This document shows positions 6,111-11,540 of a stretch of 11,540 nt of DNA, piece by piece. Within the stretch, counting starts at the first letter, position 1, and every line of letters begins with the position of its first letter. The DNA is from Candidatus Moranbacteria bacterium UBA1302 (lineage in GTDB: Bacteria > Patescibacteriota > Minisyncoccia > Moranbacterales > UBA1568): contig DBUA01000037.1 in assembly GCA_002307715.1 (NCBI GenBank), forward strand, positions 1-11,540, in the 5' to 3' direction. The translations under genes were made by a program, and so were the position numbers. The notes beneath the pieces are model-generated. The model did not search any database and had not been told where the DNA came from. It saw only the letters and a program-made list of their open reading frames with translations.

Positions 6111-6884
6111 ATGAACGTGCGGAATATCATGAAATATCTCATAAGGGCGATAGTGGTTGCGATTGTTGTTACTGTTGTCGGTCTAGGTGTCGAGGTGAAA
6201 TATGGCGGCATTGATCCGGTTATGGTGATGTGTTTGTCGCCTGATACTTCTTCGCGGTTCATATCTGTACCGGATGGAGCGATATGGAACCAGGAAACAT
6301 CCATCGCTGAAGCCGATACGCGTGATTATGGAGCGATGGTCGCCTGGATCAATGCCGCGACAGCGTTGCCATGCCTTACAGATAGCTCTGGCGCCCGTAT
6401 AGAGATACGGTCCCTCCGAATCATCGAGCGCGCTGCAGATGGACAGGAATCCGTTATCCGGTCTATCAGTTTTCCCGGCAACGCCGATATTCCAGCTGAC
6501 TTCCGCGGAGCGCTTTTTCCACGGTTACCGGTGTGGTTCGGTGAAACCAAAGGTGTTCCAGATACCAACGATATCAGCAATGTCGGAGAAAACGGATTTG
6601 TCATTGATCTTTCGCGGGCCAGCCAACAGATATATCATGCTTGGACTGATCCTCGTACGTCGATTGTTTCTGGAGCTCGTTATTTTATTGAAGCTGAGGT
6701 GAGAATTAGTGGCGCTGCGCGATTGCAGTTCGGTGTCGATTATTGGCGCGATCTGTCTGTCGATTACAATGGTACGTATGATAAAACTTGCCGCGCGAGC
6801 AATAATTGTGAAGTATGGATTTCCGATTGGTTTGGTGATACGTCCGGTCAGTTCGTGACAATACGTGTTCCGAGCGCGTCCTGA
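6111..6884 (+). CDS. Membrane-anchored extracytoplasmic protein, unknown family
   Basis: The product is 257 aa from ATG 6111, or 251 aa from ATG 6129, which gives the more typical MKYLIRAIVV opening; neither has a strong SD. A single hydrophobic segment (~8-28) is an uncleaved anchor or signal peptide, with the rest outside the cytoplasm. I recognise no domain. Visible features are a strand-rich C-terminal half, an aromatic stretch with QIYHAWTDPR (173-182), a segment LQFGVDYWRDLSVDYNG (205-221), and two close cysteines (227, 233) in CRASNNC. The compact strands and exposed aromatics recall carbohydrate-binding beta-sandwich modules, but this is only an impression. It lies 6 nt after a glycosyltransferase and ends at a shared terminator, suggesting a role in the same surface-glycan pathway. 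Confidence 0.8.
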   Translation: MNVRNIMKYLIRAIVVAIVVTVVGLGVEVKYGGIDPVMVMCLSPDTSSRFISVPDGAIWNQETSIAEADTRDYGAMVAWINAATALPCLTDSSGARIEIRSLRIIERAADGQESVIRSISFPGNADIPADFRGALFPRLPVWFGETKGVPDTNDISNVGENGFVIDLSRASQQIYHAWTDPRTSIVSGARYFIEAEVRISGAARLQFGVDYWRDLSVDYNGTYDKTCRASNNCEVWISDWFGDTSGQFVTIRVPSAS

Positions 6885-6914
6885 AAGTGCTGTTATGAGC
6901 GCGATATGAGCATG

Positions 6915-6953
6915 AAAAAAACTGCCAGATGAGAAAAGTCTGGCAGTTTTTTT
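6915..6953. terminator. Bidirectional rho-independent terminator between convergent genes
   Basis: ACTGCCAGA (6921-6929) pairs perfectly with TCTGGCAGT (6939-6947) around a 9-nt loop. The stem is flanked by a run of seven A (6915-6921) on the left and seven T (6947-6953) on the right, so it has a U-tract in both directions. It ends the glycosyltransferase/anchored-protein transcript and the acetate-CoA ligase transcript. Confidence 0.93.
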
Positions 6954-6965
6954 GTTTTTCCGGGT

Positions 6966-9071
6966 TCAGATGGTGATGCGGATGCGCGCATCGAGCGTTC
7001 GGAAGGCTTCAGCTTCCGGAAAAGCGAGAACGGGGTTGATGTCGAGTTCTTCGATTTCTGGAAAATCAACAGCGAGTTGCGAGAGTCTGCCGATCAGAGA
7101 CCGTAGCATATCGAGATCGATGCCTTGTTTCCCTCGAGTTCCAGTGAATAGCGGATAGCTTTTAAGTTCATGAAGCATTTCATCGGCATCTTCTTGGGTG
7201 AGTGGAGAGAATCGGAATGCAACATCTTTGAATGTTTCAACGTAGATACCTCCTAATCCAACCATGACAAGATTTCCAAGTCCTGGTTCTTTCTTCATCC
7301 CAAGAATGATTTCATATCCGTTTGACTGGGCCATTTCGGTAATGAGCGCTCCTTCAAGTCTGGCTTCTGGGGCGTTTTGGCCGACTTGTTCCATGAGTTG
7401 ATGATAGGCTGATGCCGCATCTTCGGGGAGGATGTTGAGTAAGACACCACCAACATCGGATTTATGGCTGATATCAGGCGATACAATCTTGAGAGCGAGG
7501 GGGCGGTTGATGGCTTGCCCGGCTTCGTCTGCTTGTTGGGCATCACGTACGAAGCGCATATCGAGGAAAGGAAATCCATAGGCCTTAAATATTTCAGCAG
7601 CCTCGGCTTCGTAGAGAGCGGCCCTTCCTTCTGTGCGAGCTTGAGCGAAGACGGCAGCTGCACGTTCACGATCGATATCGTCAAATGAGAAGGGCGTAGC
7701 GGAATAGGTGTTTCGCCAACGAGTGACACGAGCAGACGCAGCAAGCATCTGAGCCCCAAGCTCGGGATAGGCTACTGTTGCGACACCATGCTCTTCAAGT
7801 AGGGTGATGCTTTCTCGGAGCGATATGTCTCCGGAAAATACGGCAACAAGCGGTTTTTCAGTCTTTTTGCGTGTATCAATGATAGCTTGCGCTGTTTCGA
7901 TCGCCTGTGTGGTCGTTTGTGGTGTAACAATGACCATAATGGAGTCGGCGCGGCTATCGGCCGCAACCGCATCGAGTGCGGCAGCGTATCGATCAGCGAG
8001 AGCATCCCCGAGCACATCGACGGGGTTGTGAGTGCTTGCTGCGCTCGGGAGTATTTCTTTAAGATGTGCTTCTGTTTCTGGCGAAAGAGCAGTGACTTCT
8101 AGTCCGTGCAATACCGCAGCATCAGTCGCTAGCACACCGAGTCCACCTGCATTCGTAACAATCGCGAGACGGTTACCTTTAGGGAGCTTATTTTTTGAGA
8201 AAATGGTTGCAAGATTAAGCAGGTCTTCCAGGCTTTCGGCTCGAATGATGCGCGCTTGTTTGAAAAGCGCTTGATAGGCAGTATCATTGCCAGCCAAAGC
8301 GCCGGTGTGTGAGCTTGTGGCTTGAGTGCCGGCTGCAGTCGTTCCTGATTTGAGAGCGATGATCGGTTTCGCTTCGGGACGCGTCAATATGCCTCTTCCG
8401 GTCTCGATGAGTTTCGCACTGTCAACGAGTCCTTCGGTATAAAATGTCAGCACTTCTGATTCTTCGTCTTGAGCATAAAAACGGAGCAAATCGTTCTCAT
8501 TAAGAGCTGCTTTATTGCCGATGCTGACGAATGATGAGAATCCGATGTTCTTACCAACTATATCAAGTACAGCCGTGCAAAGCGCACCGCTTTGCGAAAA
8601 GAAAGCGATATGACCAGCAGCTGGCATGAGCTTTGCAAAAGATACATTTAATCCGATTTTGGGATTGATAAGGCCGAGACAATTCGGCCCGAGCAGGGCG
8701 ATGTGGTGTTCGGCGGCGACAGCAGCGATTTCTTCCTCGAGCTTCCGCCCTTCAGGGCCGGTTTCCTTGAAGCCGGATGAAATGATGATAGCGGAGCGGA
8801 TACCTTTGACGGCGGCTTCTTGAAAGACTGCTAATACGGCAGCAGCAGGAACAATGATAACAGCGAGATCGACATGTTCTGGGGTAGTGCTGATGCTTTT
8901 GTAGCAGGTGAGGCCGAAGAGCGTATCAGCTTTAGGATTCACCGGGTAGATAGGTCCTGAATACCCGTTTCGTATGAGATTTTCCGTGAGAGTATTGCCG
9001 ACTGATCCTGGTTTTGTGGATGCACCGATGATCGCGACGGACGTCGGTGAAAAAAGGAAGCGAAGATCCAT
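6966..9071 (-). CDS. Acetate-CoA ligase (ADP-forming), fused alpha-beta subunits
   Basis: The product is 701 aa, full length for a fused NDP-forming acyl-CoA synthetase. It catalyses acetyl-CoA + ADP + Pi to acetate + CoA + ATP, the substrate-level phosphorylation step that ends fermentation in many archaea and CPR bacteria. In order: a CoA-binding Rossmann domain (VAIIGASTKPGSVG, 12-25; VNPK, 44-47), succinyl-CoA-ligase-like domains (GPNCLG 128-133, FFSQSGA 157-163), the phospho-His loop SSHTGALAG with H255, TNAGGLGV (306-313), and a C-terminal ATP-grasp domain (~482-701). The ATP-grasp part has KIVSPDISHKSDVGGV (528-543), whose H536 matches the second phosphate-shuttle His of the family, GLGGIYVE (605-612) and ELDINP (675-680). 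All key residues seem present. Acyl specificity beyond acetate is uncertain. It is a single-gene unit with its own promoter. Confidence 0.95.
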   Translation of the reverse strand: MDLRFLFSPTSVAIIGASTKPGSVGNTLTENLIRNGYSGPIYPVNPKADTLFGLTCYKSISTTPEHVDLAVIIVPAAAVLAVFQEAAVKGIRSAIIISSGFKETGPEGRKLEEEIAAVAAEHHIALLGPNCLGLINPKIGLNVSFAKLMPAAGHIAFFSQSGALCTAVLDIVGKNIGFSSFVSIGNKAALNENDLLRFYAQDEESEVLTFYTEGLVDSAKLIETGRGILTRPEAKPIIALKSGTTAAGTQATSSHTGALAGNDTAYQALFKQARIIRAESLEDLLNLATIFSKNKLPKGNRLAIVTNAGGLGVLATDAAVLHGLEVTALSPETEAHLKEILPSAASTHNPVDVLGDALADRYAAALDAVAADSRADSIMVIVTPQTTTQAIETAQAIIDTRKKTEKPLVAVFSGDISLRESITLLEEHGVATVAYPELGAQMLAASARVTRWRNTYSATPFSFDDIDRERAAAVFAQARTEGRAALYEAEAAEIFKAYGFPFLDMRFVRDAQQADEAGQAINRPLALKIVSPDISHKSDVGGVLLNILPEDAASAYHQLMEQVGQNAPEARLEGALITEMAQSNGYEIILGMKKEPGLGNLVMVGLGGIYVETFKDVAFRFSPLTQEDADEMLHELKSYPLFTGTRGKQGIDLDMLRSLIGRLSQLAVDFPEIEELDINPVLAFPEAEAFRTLDARIRITI

Positions 9072-9086
9072 AAGATGCTTATTTTT

Positions 9087-9101
9087 AGGGTTTAATACCC
9101 T
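9087..9101. repeat. Short inverted repeat at the predicted ligase transcript start
   Basis: AGGGT (9087-9091), TTAAT, ACCCT (9097-9101) form a perfect 5-bp inverted repeat. It covers the predicted start of the minus-strand transcript (~9097). It could be an operator or a 5' hairpin in the ligase mRNA. Confidence 0.35.
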
Positions 9102-9103
9102 CT

Positions 9104-9132
9104 ATTTTATCGCATGTTTCAGGTATTGACAA
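9104..9132 (-). promoter_or_regulatory. Promoter of the acetate-CoA ligase gene
   Basis: Read on the minus strand, -35 TTGTCA (9132-9127, 5/6) is followed by a 17-nt spacer and -10 TAAAAT (9109-9104, 5/6). The transcript start should fall near 9097, leaving a ~25-nt leader without a visible SD. Confidence 0.75.
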
Positions 9133-9154
9133 AAAACGAAAAATTTGCTAGAAT
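9126..9154 (+). promoter_or_regulatory. Promoter of the beta-helix / glycosyltransferase / Wzz-like operon
   Basis: A perfect -35 TTGACA (9126-9131) is followed by a 17-nt spacer and -10 TAGAAT (9149-9154, 5/6) preceded by an extended -10 TGC (TTTGCTAGAAT). The start would be near 9161, leaving a ~24-nt leader. Its -35 overlaps that of the divergent ligase promoter by five bases. Confidence 0.8.
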
Positions 9155-9184
9155 CATAGGTCTAAAAATTGATGCGAAAAATGT

Positions 9185-10141
9185 ATGTTTCATCGAAGTT
9201 TTTGGCTTTCCAAAGAGATTGTTCTTGGTTTGGCGTTCGTGGCCTTTTTGGCGGTGCCAGTCATAGTTTTTGGCGGGAGCAAGGCTATTTATGTCGATAA
9301 GGACACTTCTGGAAATGAGGATGGAAGTTCTGAACATCCGTATCATAGCATTGAAAAGGCGTTGAATCATGCTAAAGACGGTTCTGAAGTACGTGTTGAG
9401 AAAGGCACTTATAAAGAGAATATCACTCTTCCGAAAGGCGTGAAGCTTGTGAGCGCTAGCGGTGATCGTGATGATGTCACGATTGATGCTGATAATGACG
9501 ACAAGACAGCTGTTACCATGAAGCATGGTTCTGAAATCGATTCAATCACGATTAAGGGCGGGCGCTATGGTATCCGTATCGATAATAATGCCAAAGCGCA
9601 TATTTACGATGTCACTATCAAGGATAGCGGCCGCGATGGTATCCATATCGATTCTGCTGATACCGACAAGAGTCATCGTGTCATCATCGATAAGACAACA
9701 GTGAAAAACAGCGGTGCAGCCGGTGTCTATGCTGAGAAACGTTACGTCATCATCCTTGATAGCGATATCAATAACAATGATGGCGATGGCATCGATTTGG
9801 CAGTCGGCTCTAAGGCATGGCTTGAGGAAAACCGAATCAATAGCAATGGCGGGAGCGGCATGAAAGTTTCGCTCGACAAATCTTCTATTTTCGGAAAGAA
9901 GAATGGTTTCCGTGATAATAAGCGCGAGGGTATCGAGGTGAGCGCTTTCGGCGCTGCTGGAACGATCGAACTCAAGCGTTCGGCTTTCGTGAACAATGGT
10001 CGTTATGGTGTCGCTCGCGTGGCACGTACCGCTTCTGGTGCGACAATGTTTGGTAATCTTTCTTTCGGTATCGGCATCAATTCCAGCAAATTCCTGAGCA
10101 ATGCATTCGGGGAAATCTCTGCGGTCGTTCAGAGCCGTTAA
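9185..10141 (+). CDS. Exported right-handed parallel beta-helix protein (pectin-lyase-like, DUF1565-type start)
   Basis: The product is 318 aa. Residues ~11-30 form a hydrophobic signal or anchor segment after a short basic start. Then comes the DUF1565-like opening: IYVDKDTSGNEDGSSEHPY (35-53), SIEKALNHAKDGSEVRVEKGTY (55-76) and ITLPKGVKLV (80-89). From ~115 to ~300 there are about eight helical coils of 22-29 residues marked by repeated G-x-x-G-I/V/M steps (GRYGIRI, GRDGIHI, GAAGVYA, GDGIDL, GSGMKV, REGIEV, GRYGVAR). The fold is shared by polysaccharide lyases, epimerases, hydrolases and adhesins; I see no definite catalytic residues, so enzyme or structural surface protein are both open. 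It heads the operon with the second glycosyltransferase 46 nt downstream. There is no SD; ATG 9172 and 9181 are out of frame. Confidence 0.9.
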   Translation: MFHRSFWLSKEIVLGLAFVAFLAVPVIVFGGSKAIYVDKDTSGNEDGSSEHPYHSIEKALNHAKDGSEVRVEKGTYKENITLPKGVKLVSASGDRDDVTIDADNDDKTAVTMKHGSEIDSITIKGGRYGIRIDNNAKAHIYDVTIKDSGRDGIHIDSADTDKSHRVIIDKTTVKNSGAAGVYAEKRYVIILDSDINNNDGDGIDLAVGSKAWLEENRINSNGGSGMKVSLDKSSIFGKKNGFRDNKREGIEVSAFGAAGTIELKRSAFVNNGRYGVARVARTASGATMFGNLSFGIGINSSKFLSNAFGEISAVVQSR

Positions 10142-10177
10142 AACGTTGCGTAAGGACGATTCATAAATCAATCTCAC

Positions 10178-10187
10178 AAAGGAGGAT
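10178..10187 (+). promoter_or_regulatory. Strong but unusually close SD for the second glycosyltransferase
   Basis: AAAGGAGG (10178-10185) is a near-perfect anti-SD match, but its GGAGG ends only 2 nt before ATG 10188, shorter than the usual 5-9 nt. The family-typical N-terminus (MRIAFIGQKGIPA) and an upstream in-frame stop (10164) leave no better start. Confidence 0.7.
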
Positions 10188-11360
10188 ATGAGAATTGCTT
10201 TCATCGGACAAAAAGGCATCCCAGCGATTTCTGGCGGCGTGGAGAATCACGTTGAGCATTTAGCTGTGCGTTTGGCGGCTCGTGGACATGAAGTGACGGT
10301 TTATACCCGTCCGCGATATACCGACCCGAAGCTTTCAGAGTACGAGGGCGTGAAGCTTGTGTCGTTACCGAGTATTCCAACGAAGCATCTCGATGCGATC
10401 AGTCATGCTTTCATAGCGACGCTGCATGCGCTTTTCTGTCGTTATGATGTCATTCATTACCAATCCATCGGTCCGAGCATCCTTTCGATTATCCCGAGAA
10501 TCTTGAAACCGTCGTCTCGCGTCATCGCGACGTTCCATAGTCGCGATTACTTTCATAAGAAGTGGAACGTGTTCGCTCGTTTTTTTCTGCGTTTGGCGGA
10601 GCGGGCCACGTTCGCTTTTCCTGAATGGACCATTGCTATCAGCGAGACACTGACCGGATACGCGAAAGAAGCGTACAGTGTCCGTAGCCTTTCATTTATT
10701 CCGAATGGTGCTGAAGTCAGCTATGAACAGGATATGGCACCGCTCAGCCGCTTCGGACTCCGTCCAAAACGGTATGTACTTTCAGTGAGTCGCTTGATAG
10801 AGCATAAAGGCATCCACTATCTTATTAAAGCCTTTCGTGATCTTGAAGAAAGCAACAAGATGCCGAATAACTTCAAACTGGCAATTGTCGGTACGCATGC
10901 TGAGACACCGGAATACGAGCAGTATCTTAAAGTGATGGCTGAAGGACATCCGAATATCGTCTTTCTTGGCGAACGATCGGGAAAGGAGCTGGCTTCCATT
11001 TTTTCACATGCTGCGCTTTTCGTGCAGCCATCTGAAGATGAAGGATTGTCTGTCGCGTTGCTTGAAGCAATGGGGTATGGACTTCTGCCGATAGTCAGCG
11101 GTATTCCGGCCAATGTAGAAGCAGTGAAGCATGATGCCGGAGCTATTTTTGAACCGAAGAATGTTGATGCTCTTAAGGAGAAGCTCGCTTATTATATCAA
11201 TCGTCCGGATGAAGCCGAGATGATCGGACGTATCGCGAAGGAACGGATCAGTCGCCAATATGGTTGGGACGCCATCGCCGATCAGACCGAAACGCTTTAT
11301 CGAGATCTCATGAGTGGACGAAGCATAAAAGAACGCTATGCGCATATCGAATCGAAATAA
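10188..11360 (+). CDS. GT4-family glycosyltransferase with rhamnosyltransferase-type (DUF1972-like) N-terminus
   Basis: The product is 390 aa. The N-terminal Rossmann domain begins MRIAFIGQKGIPAISGGVENHVEHLA, in the style of glycosyltransferases acting early in surface polysaccharide assembly, which carry GxRGIPAxxGGxE. HYQSIGP (90-96) and TFHSRDYFHKKW (115-126) line the acceptor side. The donor half has VLSVSRLIEHKGIHYLIKAF (197-216), AIVG (232-235) and the EX7E pair E285/E293 in PSEDEGLSVALLEAM, typical of retaining GT4 enzymes. Sugar and acceptor cannot be told from sequence. It lies 46 nt behind the beta-helix gene with no terminator between, and its 3' end overlaps the start of the Wzz-like gene by 23 bp in another frame. 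Confidence 0.93.
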   Translation: MRIAFIGQKGIPAISGGVENHVEHLAVRLAARGHEVTVYTRPRYTDPKLSEYEGVKLVSLPSIPTKHLDAISHAFIATLHALFCRYDVIHYQSIGPSILSIIPRILKPSSRVIATFHSRDYFHKKWNVFARFFLRLAERATFAFPEWTIAISETLTGYAKEAYSVRSLSFIPNGAEVSYEQDMAPLSRFGLRPKRYVLSVSRLIEHKGIHYLIKAFRDLEESNKMPNNFKLAIVGTHAETPEYEQYLKVMAEGHPNIVFLGERSGKELASIFSHAALFVQPSEDEGLSVALLEAMGYGLLPIVSGIPANVEAVKHDAGAIFEPKNVDALKEKLAYYINRPDEAEMIGRIAKERISRQYGWDAIADQTETLYRDLMSGRSIKERYAHIESK

Positions 11361-11540
11361 TTTGGCGGCTTTCTGGGCTGAAGATGGGCGGATGTTCATA
11401 GTTGCGTTCGTTTTCATCGCGCTTGCATCGGCTATCTTCTGGCTTGATAGTTTCCGTACATACGAATCAGAAATCGATGTTTTGATCGTTGGTAAGTCAT
11501 CTTCTGTCGATCCGGAACAAGCAGCATCGTCGCTCGCATC
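11338..11540 (+). CDS. Wzz-like polysaccharide co-polymerase / chain-length determinant (partial, 3' end outside window)
   Basis: An open frame runs from ATG 11338 to the window end, 67 codons. It encodes a short polar N-terminus, one membrane segment (~19-36, MFIVAFVFIALASAIFWL) and then FRTYESEIDVLIVGKSSSVD. A first TM helix followed directly by a Y.SE..VLI strand is the N-terminal pattern of Wzz/polysaccharide co-polymerase proteins (PF02706-like), which set glycan chain length with a Wzy polymerase. The start at 11338 overlaps the glycosyltransferase stop by 23 bp, implying translational coupling; ATG 11392 is possible but would begin directly in the membrane segment. The periplasmic domain, second TM and any tyrosine-kinase part lie outside the window. 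Confidence 0.65.
   Translation, partial: MRISNRNNLAAFWAEDGRMFIVAFVFIALASAIFWLDSFRTYESEIDVLIVGKSSSVDPEQAASSLA

Noticed and set aside
5687..6304. Minus-strand open frame (205 codons) across the glycosyltransferase/anchored-protein junction
   Set aside because: It spans two well-supported plus-strand genes and encodes a Ser/Thr/Arg-rich product with no motif.
9564..9800. DNA repeats GATGGTATCC.TATCGAT in the beta-helix gene as a CRISPR or mobile repeat
   Set aside because: They are in-frame coding repeats of the G-x-G-I coil step with diverging copies, not regularly spaced identical repeats.
9542..10219. Minus-strand open frame (225 codons) opposite the beta-helix gene
   Set aside because: Its Ile/Asp-rich repeats are the reverse reading of the coil-coding repeats, and it would run across the glycosyltransferase start.

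Overview
The window looks like a piece of a small-genome bacterium, most plausibly a Candidate Phyla Radiation (Patescibacteria) member. This is inferred from gene content only: a fused ADP-forming acetate-CoA ligase of fermentative type, a surface-glycan cluster, short spacers, many genes without a Shine-Dalgarno (SD) site, and exported proteins with no recognisable relatives. All genes read cleanly with TGA as a stop, so code 11 fits and recoded-TGA lineages do not. No rRNA, tRNA, CRISPR array, IS element or phage gene was seen.

Region 1 (1-2700, plus strand, visibly more GC-rich, strong SD sites) holds the end of an unrecognised gene, a secreted LysM protein with a long strand-rich C-terminal domain, and a small secreted four-cysteine protein. 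The small protein is a self-contained unit with a near-consensus promoter, an ~80-nt structured leader and tandem terminators. The spacer 1705-2011 holds the LysM gene's terminator and this promoter and leader; I see nothing in 1705-1826.

Region 2 (2726-6884, lower GC) is a divergent surface-polysaccharide block. On the minus strand a SAM methyltransferase is followed by an O-antigen ligase/polymerase-type membrane protein. On the plus strand a GT4 glycosyltransferase is followed by a membrane-anchored extracytoplasmic protein of unknown family. The two arms start from a 64-bp spacer with a palindromic -10 region.

Region 3 (6966-9071, minus) is the fused acetate-CoA ligase (ADP-forming), an energy-metabolism gene set between glycan genes. 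It converges on region 2 at a bidirectional terminator.

Region 4 (9185-11540, plus) is a likely operon: exported parallel beta-helix protein, second GT4 glycosyltransferase, and the start of a Wzz-like chain-length/co-polymerase membrane protein cut by the window end. Its promoter and the ligase promoter face away from each other and share overlapping -35 boxes.

Taken together, the glycosyltransferases, methyltransferase, polymerase/ligase and Wzz-like protein could build and export a cell-surface polysaccharide, with the beta-helix, LysM and other exported proteins acting at the envelope. I did not find a clearly new defence or mobile system. The most unusual items are the exported proteins of unknown family and the compact shared-promoter architecture.
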